Of a stretch of 21,817 bases of DNA, positions 1 through 6,836 are shown in pieces. Numbering within the stretch: the first letter of the stretch is position 1; every line of letters begins with the position of its first letter. The DNA is taken from the NCBI GenBank assembly GCA_002374095.1, contig DFKY01000008.1:1-21817 (forward strand), written 5' to 3'. The notes beneath the pieces were generated by a model that saw only the letters and a program-made list of their open reading frames with translations, made no database searches and had not been told where the DNA came from. A program made the position numbers and the translations under genes. Source of the stretch: Lachnospiraceae bacterium UBA3633. GTDB lineage: Bacteria > Bacillota > Clostridia > Lachnospirales > Lachnospiraceae.

Positions 1-183
<183 letters not shown>

Positions 184-187
184 TATA

Positions 188-296
188 AGTTTGACTTGCA
201 AGTAGTCAATCGCAGATTGGCTACTTGCTTAGTCCAAACTATATACTGCTGAGTGAAACGATTTTTATTTCTAAAATCGTTTTTATACGAAGCAGT
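188..296 (-). promoter_or_regulatory. Structured pre-16S leader with two long hairpins
   Basis: Two stacked imperfect hairpins fill the region just upstream of the 16S gene. The one next to the gene (188-240) pairs AGTTT, GACT and GCAAGTAG with CTACTTGC, AGTC and AAACT, with a short CAATC/GATTG top stem. The second (245-296) has an outer ACTGCT/AGCAGT clamp and a 10-bp AAACGATTTT/AAAATCGTTT stem. Structured leaders help fold and process pre-16S RNA, so that role is inferred. The rest of the stretch up to the tRNA (297-423) shows no boxA or promoter that I can assign with confidence. Confidence 0.6.
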
Positions 297-423
297 GTTA
301 CTTGTTCTTCCTTAACTCATCACAAACGTGACTCCGTTTATCCGTTTTTTACAGTTGTTTTCTCAACTTTTCTTTCTCAAAAAATTTTCGGGTTTCTGTA
401 TTTATTTAATTATCATTGTACAT

Positions 424-443
424 GATGAAAGCTTGCTTTCATC
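424..443 (-). other. Perfect 9-bp palindrome after tRNA-Ser
   Basis: GATGAAAGC and GCTTTCATC are separated by two bases and start just 2 nt beyond the tRNA 3' end. No U-tract follows on the minus strand, so this looks more like a processing or pausing hairpin than a classical terminator. Transcription may therefore continue from the tRNA into the rRNA leader. Confidence 0.5.
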
Positions 444-445
444 TG

Positions 446-531
446 CGGACAGGCAGGGATTCGAACCCTGGTGACATTGCTGTCCAACGGTTTTCAAGAC
501 CGCCCCGTTATGACCGCTTCGGTACCTGTCC
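446..531 (-). tRNA. tRNA-Ser (anticodon UGA)
   Basis: On the minus strand the acceptor arms GGACAGG and CCTGTCC pair perfectly. The T arm CAGGG-TTCGAAT-CCCTG is intact. The anticodon loop CTTGAAA gives anticodon TGA, and the long variable arm is as expected for serine tRNA. The discriminator base is G, as in serine tRNAs. CCA is not encoded, so it must be added after transcription. The gene lies ~260 nt upstream of the 16S gene in the same direction. Confidence 0.96.
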
Positions 532-577
532 ATAGCGTCAAAAAAACAAACCTGCCAATACTTTGACAAGTTTTTAT

Positions 578-606
578 ATTTTATAATATTTTATAGCTTT
601 TGTCAA
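578..606 (-). promoter_or_regulatory. Promoter of tRNA-Ser (and possibly the rRNA operon)
   Basis: The minus strand carries a perfect -35 TTGACA (601-606), a 17-bp spacer and -10 TAAAAT (578-583) within an AT-rich tract. This is ~47 bp upstream of the tRNA 5' end. The -35 begins two bases after the stop codon of the upstream gene, leaving no room for a terminator between them. Confidence 0.8.
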
Positions 607-608
607 GC

Positions 609-1079
609 TTATTTTACCAATTTTTTAAGCTCTGCAAGCGATTTTTCACTACCTCTTAAATCCCCATGCACTTTAACTACATATTTATCATCTGCAAGCT
701 TTCCACTATATGGTAAATCAGTATTCACAAACGAATATATCTCTTCTATAAGAGCCATATCCTTTGTATTTACTTTAGTGCATATAGATACGTCAAGGTG
801 TATTTTATCTATACTTGGGTCATTTTTAGTAAGTGACAAATACACATTTTTTTTATTTTTAGTTACAGCGTTTAATACTGCCATCCTCTTTTCTACAAGA
901 TCTGCAGTAGGGTTATCAAAAACCATAATTTCATTGTAATTGGTGATAACTACTTTCCCATCATTATTTTTTACTGCATCTTCAAGCTCTGCAAAATTAG
1001 TTGGTTTTACTTCTTTAAGTCCAAGGTCTTTATACAGATTTTTTAATTTACTTGCTTCCCCTTTAAATCCTATTACCAT
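609..1079 (-). CDS. Uncharacterised 156-residue protein
   Basis: I do not recognise this family. The protein is soluble, of mixed alpha/beta composition, lysine- and aspartate-rich, and has no signal peptide or membrane segment. Hydrophobic strands appear at the start (MVIGF), near residue 43 (KVVITNY), around residue 80 (NVYLSL) and near residue 133 (YVVKVHGD). The start is supported by a strong SD (AAAGGAAGG) about 6 nt upstream of the ATG. It begins 22 bp after the HepT stop codon on the same strand, so it is probably the third gene of the mntA-hepT operon. Whether it belongs functionally to that TA module is unknown. The operon has no visible terminator, and the tRNA-Ser promoter abuts the stop codon. 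Confidence 0.8.
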   Translation of the reverse strand: MVIGFKGEASKLKNLYKDLGLKEVKPTNFAELEDAVKNNDGKVVITNYNEIMVFDNPTADLVEKRMAVLNAVTKNKKNVYLSLTKNDPSIDKIHLDVSICTKVNTKDMALIEEIYSFVNTDLPYSGKLADDKYVVKVHGDLRGSEKSLAELKKLVK

Positions 1080-1101
1080 TATATGCCTTCCTTTCTATTT
1101 C

Positions 1102-1446
1102 TCAATCATTTTCTTTATCTAAAATGTTTTGTAAACTAACTTTTAAAATTGGAAAATCATCTTTTAAAGTATCATATACGTCTTTCATATTTAATGCTTC
1201 ATACTTATGTGCTGCTATATCTCTAAAACCTGTAATCTCTTTCCAAGGAATATCATTATATTTAGCCTTTATATCATCTGTCAATATTTTTATAAGCTCA
1301 CCTACATTTATCGCCGTCATACACACTGCTCTTTTTATAGTTTCATCTGAATTAAAATCTTCTAATGAAATTTTGCCAAATATCGCTAACCCTGTATTAA
1401 TTTCTGAAATAATTTTTTGTATCACTATCCTATCTCTATGCTTCAT
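1102..1446 (-). CDS. hepT: HepT-like HEPN ribonuclease toxin (DUF86)
   Basis: This 114-residue all-helical protein carries the HEPN RNase signature R-x4-H-x-Y as RDIAAHKY (R75, H80, Y82), preceded by the family pattern IPWKEITGF. In MntA/HepT (type VII) modules, HepT is a HEPN RNase. The nucleotidyltransferase MntA neutralises it by adding AMP to a tyrosine near this motif. The gene starts inside the end of the MntA-like gene with an 11-bp overlap in a different frame, the usual coupling for the pair. Its length is normal for the family. Toxicity and the target tyrosine (probably Y82) are inferred from the family, not shown by the sequence. Confidence 0.88.
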   Translation of the reverse strand: MKHRDRIVIQKIISEINTGLAIFGKISLEDFNSDETIKRAVCMTAINVGELIKILTDDIKAKYNDIPWKEITGFRDIAAHKYEALNMKDVYDTLKDDFPILKVSLQNILDKEND

Positions 1447-1723
1447 ACAATGGTATCTCTTTATCTATTTCCAAAATTGAATTTGCTGGTATTGGCGGAT
1501 GAATTAAATCTACTTTGAGCCCAAGTTTTTCTTCTAATGCAATCTTCAATCCTGAAATCATTATCAATCCTACTTTGTCACACGAAAACTCGCAGAGCAA
1601 ATCAACATCACTATTTGGTTTATTATCGCCCCTTGCTCTGGATCCAAACAAAGTAATCTTTCTCACAGGATACTTTTTTGCAACATCTTTTACATCCATT
1701 TTTAATTCATCTATAGTATACAT
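1436..1723 (-). CDS. mntA: MntA-like minimal nucleotidyltransferase antitoxin
   Basis: This 95-residue protein has the polymerase-beta nucleotidyltransferase motif GS-x10-DxD as GSRARGDNKPNSDVDL (G27-S28, D39, D41). A third carboxylate, D72 in LKVDLIHPP, completes the metal site. It is complete and typical of the MNT family that AMPylates HepT. It precedes and overlaps hepT. A strong promoter ends only 6 bp before the ATG and no SD fits in that space, so the mRNA is predicted to be leaderless. A near-copy of this promoter plus the first codons recurs at 3909-3961. Confidence 0.88.
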   Translation of the reverse strand: MYTIDELKMDVKDVAKKYPVRKITLFGSRARGDNKPNSDVDLLCEFSCDKVGLIMISGLKIALEEKLGLKVDLIHPPIPANSILEIDKEIPLYEA

Positions 1724-1729
1724 ATAAAC

Positions 1730-1758
1730 ATTTTACCACATTTTTCTTCATTTGGCAA
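1730..1758 (-). promoter_or_regulatory. Promoter of mntA-hepT, placing the start of transcription at the ATG
   Basis: The -35 TTGCCA (1753-1758) and -10 TAAAAT (1730-1735) are separated by 17 bp, with TGTG just upstream of the -10. The -10 box is 6 bp from the mntA ATG, so RNA should begin at or next to the start codon. Confidence 0.7.
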
Positions 1759-1855
1759 TTAAAAAAACAAGACGACAGAGTCAAGATAGTTTGTTTACTT
1801 TCTTTGTTTATACCCTATTATTATACTTGCCTTTAGAGCATACATTTTTCACATC

Positions 1856-1878
1856 AAAAAAGGAGCCGTGGCTCCTTT
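1856..1878 (-). terminator. Rho-independent terminator after hicB (first pair)
   Basis: A perfect 9-bp stem AAAGGAGCC/GGCTCCTTT with a 2-nt loop is followed by a T-run on the minus strand. It is located 73 bp downstream of the hicB stop codon and separates this operon from mntA-hepT. Confidence 0.85.
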
Positions 1879-1951
1879 AGACAACTCAAAATATCATGTC
1901 TTCGGCTTTAAAACTAAATCTTAAATGTACATCTTATATATTTTACTTGAC

Positions 1952-2353
1952 TCAAACAGCAACTTTTTCCATAAGTGCATCTTGCAAAACTTTTGAAACA
2001 TTGATTTTTAGTTTTTTTGCTTTCTCATTGAGCCAATGTGGTATTGTCACATTTCTTCTTATCTTTTTATAATCATACTTTGCTTTATACTCATTCATAT
2101 CTATATCTACTACAGAAACTATTGTTTTACCCTCTTTTGCAAAAGTACCTTTTTTTACATTAATAGTCTCTGATGGCTTTGGAAACTTCAATTTATGTTC
2201 TTCCATTGAAAGTATAGTGGCTCCTATGGCATCTCGAGCCATATTGATTGCATCTTGCATATCTTTTCCTTCTGTTAATATGCTTAAGTCTGGCACCTCT
2301 ACAAGAACACATTTTTTTGTTTTCGTAAATAATACATTATAAATTAATACCAT
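1952..2353 (-). CDS. hicB: HicB-family antitoxin (pair 1)
   Basis: This 133-residue protein has the HicB layout. An N-terminal partial RNase H-like domain has VLVEVPDLSILTEGK and DAINMARDAIG (residues 16-45). A C-terminal ribbon-helix-helix DNA-binding segment (RRNVTIPHWLNEKAKKLK, then INVSKVLQDAL, residues 99-127) follows. HicB binds and inhibits HicA and represses the operon. The gene starts 8 bp after the HicA stop codon with a close-set SD (AGGGGAG). It is related to the protein at 2643-3047 mainly in the two ends, with a divergent middle, so the pairs are old paralogues. Confidence 0.88.
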   Translation of the reverse strand: MVLIYNVLFTKTKKCVLVEVPDLSILTEGKDMQDAINMARDAIGATILSMEEHKLKFPKPSETINVKKGTFAKEGKTIVSVVDIDMNEYKAKYDYKKIRRNVTIPHWLNEKAKKLKINVSKVLQDALMEKVAV

Positions 2354-2361
2354 ATTCTCCC

Positions 2362-2535
2362 CTACACAATCCCATTTCTCTTTAAAATTGCTTTTGCTAA
2401 TTTTTCATTAATTTCTTTGTGTCTTGGAACATTTTCAATAACACTATTTCTTATATATACATCGTGATTCCCACCATGCCTATCAAATACAAAACCAGCA
2501 TCTACTAATTTCTTAATTAATTCTCTCTGCTTCAT
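2362..2535 (-). CDS. hicA: HicA-family mRNA interferase toxin (pair 1)
   Basis: This 57-residue dsRBD-like HicA has the family core HGGNHDVYIR with the catalytic histidine at H24, followed by VPRHKEI and a C-terminal helix. HicA cleaves mRNA independently of ribosomes. I place the start at the internal ATG (MKQREL). An upstream GTG in frame would start inside the -10 box, and the shorter form matches the second HicA (MKQKDL) and the normal family length. The ATG is 6 bp after TATAAT without room for an SD, so translation is probably leaderless. Confidence 0.87.
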   Translation of the reverse strand: MKQRELIKKLVDAGFVFDRHGGNHDVYIRNSVIENVPRHKEINEKLAKAILKRNGIV

Positions 2536-2541
2536 AATATT

Positions 2542-2569
2542 ATTATACACATTTTTGGCGCATTGTCAA
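2542..2569 (-). promoter_or_regulatory. Consensus promoter of hicAB pair 1
   Basis: Perfect -35 TTGACA (2564-2569), 16-bp spacer and perfect -10 TATAAT (2542-2547), with TGTG ahead of the -10. The -10 ends 6 bp before the hicA ATG. Confidence 0.82.
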
Positions 2570-2642
2570 TATGCTCAATATAAAAGGGCAGAGTCAAGGT
2601 TTTATTCACTATATCAGCTCCTTATATAAAAACACTCGATTA

Positions 2643-3047
2643 TTATGCAGTTGCTACTCTTTTAGTCAGTGTTTCTGTCAATACTTTTGAAACATTGATT
2701 TTTAATTCTTTTACCTTTTTATCTAACCATAGCGGAATAGATACATTTCTTCTCACCGTCTTATTGCTTTCACGTGCAGCATAATTTTCAATATCCACAT
2801 CAACAAGCATTTTAATAGATGCTCCAGCCTTTTTAAACGCCTTTGCACTTACTTTTTCTATATCACTTGGTACTGGCAATTTCTTCTTGTCTAAAATGTA
2901 TTCACTTCCCATCAAACCTATGATATCTCGAGCCATAAATAATGCTTCTTTCATGTCCTTCCCCGATGTTTGCACATCAAAATCTGGAACTTCCACCAAT
3001 ACATCTTTTTTTGATTTTACAAATATTACCGGATAAAGTCTAATCAT
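2643..3047 (-). CDS. hicB: HicB-family antitoxin (pair 2)
   Basis: A 134-residue HicB paralogue with KKDVLVEVPDFDVQTSGKD and MARDIIG in the N-terminal domain and a C-terminal RRNVSIPLWLDKKVKELK ribbon-helix-helix segment. I choose the ATG giving MIRLYP. It has a good SD (AAAGGAG, 6 nt away), it lies one base after the HicA stop codon, and it yields the same length as pair 1. A longer in-frame ATG 21 bp upstream would overlap hicA. The 92 bp between this gene and the promoter region of pair 1 contain no clear terminator. Confidence 0.87.
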   Translation of the reverse strand: MIRLYPVIFVKSKKDVLVEVPDFDVQTSGKDMKEALFMARDIIGLMGSEYILDKKKLPVPSDIEKVSAKAFKKAGASIKMLVDVDIENYAARESNKTVRRNVSIPLWLDKKVKELKINVSKVLTETLTKRVATA

Positions 3048-3048
3048 A

Positions 3049-3228
3049 TCAATCTCCTTTATATCCATATTTTTTCAGAATATGTCTTGCTAAAATTTCT
3101 GGAATTTCCTTATGTCGTGGTATTGGTTCTTTTACGCTTTCTCTAATATAGATGTCATGGTTACCACCATGCTTTAGAAACTTAAACCCCATAGATTCTA
3201 ATTTCTTTATCAAATCTTTTTGTTTCAT
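3049..3228 (-). CDS. hicA: HicA-family mRNA interferase toxin (pair 2)
   Basis: A 59-residue HicA with HGGNHDIYIRE (catalytic H24) and IPRHKEIPEIL. It is close in sequence to the HicA at 2362-2535. The open frame extends further upstream, but that extension would read through the -35 and -10 boxes, so the start is taken as ATG in MKQKDL, 7 bp after TATAAT. An ATG two codons earlier (MCMKQ) lies 1 bp after the -10 and is unlikely. There is no SD, so translation is probably leaderless. Confidence 0.86.
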   Translation of the reverse strand: MKQKDLIKKLESMGFKFLKHGGNHDIYIRESVKEPIPRHKEIPEILARHILKKYGYKGD

Positions 3229-3235
3229 ACACATA

Positions 3236-3274
3236 ATTATACACAATGGCTTATCAATAGTCAATAGAGCCATT
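3236..3274 (-). promoter_or_regulatory. Promoter and candidate operator of hicAB pair 2
   Basis: The -35 TTGACT (3259-3264), 17-bp spacer and perfect -10 TATAAT (3236-3241) end 7 bp before the ATG. An inverted repeat AATGGCT (3245-3251) and AGCCATT (3268-3274) brackets the -35, a plausible binding site for the HicB ribbon-helix-helix domain. Confidence 0.7.
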
Positions 3275-3293
3275 ATATATATAATACAAAATT

Positions 3294-3320
3294 AAAAAAC
3301 CCAAGGCCGAAACCTTGGGG
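3294..3320 (-). terminator. Terminator after the DUF4258/zinc-ribbon operon
   Basis: Stem CCCAAGG/CCTTGGG with a 6-nt loop, followed by six T on the minus strand. It lies 22 bp beyond the stop codon at 3342. Confidence 0.85.
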
Positions 3321-3341
3321 TTACACTTATTATTTATAATT

Positions 3342-3572
3342 TTAGGCTGCAATCTTAAAATCAAAAAGATTAATTTTAACATTATCTTGTAGTTTCTGTT
3401 GAATTAACCTATCAATTATATCTATATCTTTAAGCGAAAAGAACACTTCCCCGCATTGCTCGCACACTTTACAGGGGACATTTTCAATAATAAAATATGA
3501 GCTTCCGACCTTTCTATAGTACGAAGTGAATGATTCTTTAATTCTATCGCTTCCACAATTTGTACACTTCAT
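3342..3572 (-). CDS. YgiT/MqsA-type zinc-ribbon protein, probable antitoxin
   Basis: This 76-residue protein has two CxxC knuckles, MKCTNCG (C3, C6) and CKVCEQCGE (C34, C37, C40), as in YgiT-type zinc-finger proteins and the N-terminal half of MqsA. The helix-turn-helix half of full MqsA is absent; the C-terminus is a short helix (DIIDRLIQQKLQD) and a hydrophobic tail. I start at the ATG giving MKCTNC because it lies one base after the upstream stop codon and has an SD (AAGGAG). The longer frame would overlap the partner gene. Pairing with a DUF4258 gene is a common TA-like arrangement; the antitoxin role is inferred from that. Confidence 0.8.
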   Translation of the reverse strand: MKCTNCGSDRIKESFTSYYRKVGSSYFIIENVPCKVCEQCGEVFFSLKDIDIIDRLIQQKLQDNVKINLFDFKIAA

Positions 3573-3573
3573 A

Positions 3574-3879
3574 TTATTTTTTCTCCTTAAAATTATTCGT
3601 CCACATATATGGATCTGGTTCATAAGCAGTTATCAAGAACAAGTTTTCACCATCATCACTAACAACAATATGTATTGGTCTATTACCACTATATCCGCAA
3701 ATCAAGCAACTTGGAAGTGGCTTATCATTATCATATTGTTTAATAATTTCACCAGTATCTATGCATCTATATATATCTATATTAGATATTTTTCTTTCTC
3801 TCATTCTTGTATCACAATGTTGTGTTATATAAATATTACCATTATTTTTATGTAATTTTAAATCAATTATATTCAACAT
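3574..3879 (-). CDS. DUF4258 protein, probable toxin of a TA pair
   Basis: A 101-residue protein with DUF4258 features: an N-terminal ITQHCDTRMRERKIS helix (H21, R25, R27-E28-R29) and the strand pattern RPIHIVVSDDGENLFLITAYEPDP near the C-terminus. DUF4258 proteins resemble small RelE/BrnT-like toxins, but RNase activity here is inference. It precedes the zinc-ribbon gene with a one-base gap, and the partner's SD lies within its last codons. It has no convincing SD of its own. Upstream, a copied mntA promoter drives an 11-codon leaderless reading frame that is in frame with this gene but closed by two consecutive TAG codons. Confidence 0.75.
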   Translation of the reverse strand: MLNIIDLKLHKNNGNIYITQHCDTRMRERKISNIDIYRCIDTGEIIKQYDNDKPLPSCLICGYSGNRPIHIVVSDDGENLFLITAYEPDPYMWTNNFKEKK

Positions 3880-3888
3880 ATAGTACTA

Positions 3889-3921
3889 CTACTTACATTC
3901 AATATATTCTATAATATACAT
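3889..3921 (-). other. Leaderless mini-ORF of 10 codons plus stop, copied from the mntA start
   Basis: ATG at 3921 lies 6 bp after the copied -10 box. It encodes MYIIEYIECK and then TAG TAG. The first codons match those of mntA (MYTI), so this is a duplicated mntA 5' end. It may act as a leader peptide or simply be a relic. Confidence 0.45.
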
Positions 3922-3927
3922 ATAAAT

Positions 3928-3956
3928 ATTTTACCACATTTTTCTTCATTTGGCAA
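3928..3956 (-). promoter_or_regulatory. Promoter of the DUF4258 operon, copy of the mntA promoter
   Basis: The -35 TTGCCA (3951-3956), 17-bp spacer and -10 TAAAAT (3928-3933) are base-for-base the same as in the mntA promoter, including the spacer. Confidence 0.7.
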
Positions 3957-3998
3957 TCAAAAGCCCGAAAACGAAACATTATATTACAATATTTTACA

Positions 3999-5516
3999 TC
4001 ATTTTCTTATATAAATCTCTACTCCAAGGTACGGATCTTCTTCCACAAGAGCATATCTATCTTTTACAGCAGCTCTCACTTCTTGGCTCCATCCACTTCT
4101 TATCATAAGCGGTGTGAAAGACAAGACAAGCCATTCATTGTCTTTATTTTTTATACTATCAATAATTTCATCATACGGAGCACTGTACGTATCCTTTTTT
4201 ATATAAGGCGTAGCAAAAAAATGTACATTTGGGAAGATATCCAGTTCATTATATATGGAAAGTATCGCCCCGACAACCAATGTAGATTTATCTTTATCTT
4301 TATATTCATCCTTTAGCTGAAGCTTTTTCATTTCTTTTGAAATGATATATTGTCTTTCATTATTAATTTTTGTAGCTTGCCATGAAAATATATAAGATAT
4401 AATCATAAGCACGAATATTACTATCATAAATGGTATACTTTTTTTCTTTTTAATTTGCAGATTCTTTTCTTCATACCTCTCAGTTTCGCTGATTCCAAAT
4501 ATGAAGGAATATGCACATATTGATATCGGAAAAAGGCATATAACCAAAGGACTCGCATAGTACGAATAAGGTCTAAGTGCCAAAAATACAGCCACTATAG
4601 TTGATGCCACTACCAATATATAATACATAAAAAGTAAAGATTTATAATTTTTCAAAATTCTATATAAAAAATATATACTAACCACACTCAATAATACAAT
4701 CACACTATATTTTATAAATGTCTCGCTAAATGCTTCTGCAAGATCAGAATATCTAAAGAAAAGATCTCTTGAATACAAGAAATTTAAAGTGAAAGTATAG
4801 TAAATCATCTCTTTCAAAGTTTTTGTCGCTATAGCATATAAGAGAGCAGGAGCAGCCCCAACCACTACTCCAAAAGTGCCATAAAAAAAGTGATGTAATA
4901 AAGTACCGATTTTCATCTTTGAATCAAAAAGCATAATTATAACTATAGGCACAAAACAAAGTATAAGATTGGCTTTTGTAAATATAATAACTCCTGCCAA
5001 AATACCAATAACAAATGTGTTTTTCCAGCCAAAATGCTCTTCTTCTATTCCCTTCAAACAAAGATACTCACCACCATGTATAAAAGGTAAAAGAAATGTC
5101 TCACACTTCATACCGCCATAAGAAAAATAGTATGTATTTTGAAGGATGACGATAGATAAAACTGTCAAGAATTTCACTTTATCATTTTTTGAAAAAACAT
5201 CTACTATTTTATACAAAATTTTTGTATCTATTAGATTAATCAATAGATACACCATGAAAATACCTAAATGCCTATACTCGCTTGTTAGCACCCCAAGATA
5301 GTTAATTAAAAAAATATATGGTCCCTTATGGTCTATCAAGTCTATGTATGGAGTAAGTCCATATTTTATTCCCTTTCCAATGATATAAAAAATAGTGGAA
5401 TCATAATTAAGGTAAGAAAGATCCCTTATTGGTGAATAAGTAGAATTAACGAACAACATTATTGCAATGGTTAAATATAGCATTATTCTATTGTTATCTT
5501 TTATGCGATTTATCAT
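3999..5516 (-). CDS. Polytopic GT-C-type glycosyltransferase (GT39-like)
   Basis: A 505-residue membrane protein with about ten hydrophobic segments and an extracytoplasmic C-terminal tail of about 110 residues. The first outer loop holds NYDS (D39) and DHKGP (62-66), the acidic-loop signature of GT39/ArnT-type enzymes that transfer sugars from polyprenyl-phosphate donors outside the membrane. The sugar and acceptor are unknown. The gene begins 12 bp after the preceding GT-C gene and lacks a clear SD, so the two are probably co-transcribed and coupled. Neighbouring wall proteins and CDP-sugar genes suggest a role in surface glycan or glycoprotein decoration. The GT-C class is fairly secure, the activity is not. 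Confidence 0.8.
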   Translation of the reverse strand: MINRIKDNNRIMLYLTIAIMLFVNSTYSPIRDLSYLNYDSTIFYIIGKGIKYGLTPYIDLIDHKGPYIFLINYLGVLTSEYRHLGIFMVYLLINLIDTKILYKIVDVFSKNDKVKFLTVLSIVILQNTYYFSYGGMKCETFLLPFIHGGEYLCLKGIEEEHFGWKNTFVIGILAGVIIFTKANLILCFVPIVIIMLFDSKMKIGTLLHHFFYGTFGVVVGAAPALLYAIATKTLKEMIYYTFTLNFLYSRDLFFRYSDLAEAFSETFIKYSVIVLLSVVSIYFLYRILKNYKSLLFMYYILVVASTIVAVFLALRPYSYYASPLVICLFPISICAYSFIFGISETERYEEKNLQIKKKKSIPFMIVIFVLMIISYIFSWQATKINNERQYIISKEMKKLQLKDEYKDKDKSTLVVGAILSIYNELDIFPNVHFFATPYIKKDTYSAPYDEIIDSIKNKDNEWLVLSFTPLMIRSGWSQEVRAAVKDRYALVEEDPYLGVEIYIRK

Positions 5517-5528
5517 ACATATTTATTA

Positions 5529-6830
5529 CTAGATGGTATTATTTTTGATTACTTTCAAATCCATCAATGCAACTATTATACTACCCGTTAATGCAAATGT
5601 TATATATGCTATGTATCTATAATTTGAATTACATGAACGCGGATATTTTATATTAAAATATAAGTATGCAACAATTGCTATACAAAAAAGGATTAGTGAA
5701 ATATTCTTCAAATCAACTACATTCTTCTTAGTAACTTTATCCACTATAAATATTCTTATTATATTATATGTCATAGACAATACTCCTATTATCCAAAATG
5801 CAATATTCATAAAATATATTATATATAACCATATACTTATATTATTTGACTTTGCTATAAACTCATCAAAAGTCGATGTCTTAATTAAATCCACCCATAC
5901 ATTATACTCTACAAAATCATGGAAAATGCCGCTTTTCTCTGTAATTATCCTTGATATAGGTATGCTTAAGTATCTATCAAAAATTGTATAAGCTCTAATA
6001 GACATATCATATGTAGTCCCTTTTGCTATGTCATAAATCTCTCCAAACTTTTGCCCAAAAAGCATCAGATTTCTTATAGAGTATGATAACCCGAGTGGAA
6101 ATACAATAAGTGCAAATAAAATAAGTTGAAATGTGATATTAATTAATACTTTTTTATCGCTTTGTCTTTTCGAGAATGCTCTAATCCACACTGTCAGCAT
6201 CATCGGACCTATCAAAAATGCAATAACTCCAACCGATACTTTAGATAACATCCCAAATCCTATAGACAGTGCAAGAAATACAATAGTACTAATGTCTTTC
6301 TTTTTACACCACTTAATAGCCAGATACAACGACAAATAAAAAAACATGTATGCAAGCGTGTCATTGCCATATTGTGCACTCATACATAGAAGCCCTGGGT
6401 AAAACACCATAACCCCAAAAAACACATTTTTAGCAATGCGTGGTAGGTTAAACTCTAAAATTATTCTATATACTATAATAATGGTTATAACTGAAAATAT
6501 AAATGTCATAATGATACTATAACTATATAGGGCTATATCTTCTTGTTTAACGCCTGTAAAAAAGCCTATTACTTTCATTGCTATCGCTTGAAAAATAGCA
6601 TTTAATGGTGGTTGTGCATATTCATACAGATTGGAATATGGCAACTCCCAATTTTTACACATATATATAGCATAATCCGCATGTCCACAAGTCCCCAAAG
6701 TATCATGTTGATAAAATCTCATATCTGTCGACAGCATAATGACAAACCTCAAAACCACTCCGCTTGCAAAAATTAATGCTGATGTTAAATTATCAAATGT
6801 TTTATCTTTTATCTTTTTTACCAAATTCAT
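5529..6830 (-). CDS. Polytopic GT-C-type glycosyltransferase
   Basis: A 433-residue protein with around ten membrane segments. The first outer loop contains QHDTLGTCGHADYA (D43, H50) and YEYAQPPLN (69-77), typical of GT-C/GT39-type enzymes in which early acidic residues and a xQPPL motif line the active site. The sequence is not closely related to the 505-residue neighbour, so the two may add different sugars. The promoter's -10 box ends 6 bp before the ATG and there is no SD, so translation appears leaderless. Donor and acceptor are unknown. Confidence 0.78.
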   Translation of the reverse strand: MNLVKKIKDKTFDNLTSALIFASGVVLRFVIMLSTDMRFYQHDTLGTCGHADYAIYMCKNWELPYSNLYEYAQPPLNAIFQAIAMKVIGFFTGVKQEDIALYSYSIIMTFIFSVITIIIVYRIILEFNLPRIAKNVFFGVMVFYPGLLCMSAQYGNDTLAYMFFYLSLYLAIKWCKKKDISTIVFLALSIGFGMLSKVSVGVIAFLIGPMMLTVWIRAFSKRQSDKKVLINITFQLILFALIVFPLGLSYSIRNLMLFGQKFGEIYDIAKGTTYDMSIRAYTIFDRYLSIPISRIITEKSGIFHDFVEYNVWVDLIKTSTFDEFIAKSNNISIWLYIIYFMNIAFWIIGVLSMTYNIIRIFIVDKVTKKNVVDLKNISLILFCIAIVAYLYFNIKYPRSCNSNYRYIAYITFALTGSIIVALMDLKVIKNNTI

Positions 6831-6836
6831 AATATA

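Noticed and set aside
424..443. Rho-independent terminator after tRNA-Ser
   Set aside because: The stem is perfect, but the loop is only two bases and no T-run follows on the minus strand.
2536..2550. GTG start five codons before HicA (pair 1)
   Set aside because: The GTG overlaps the -10 box, so the transcript cannot include it.
3229..3273. Longer HicA (pair 2) starting at 3273
   Set aside because: The extension translates the -35 and -10 boxes, and the sequence before MKQKDL has no family similarity.
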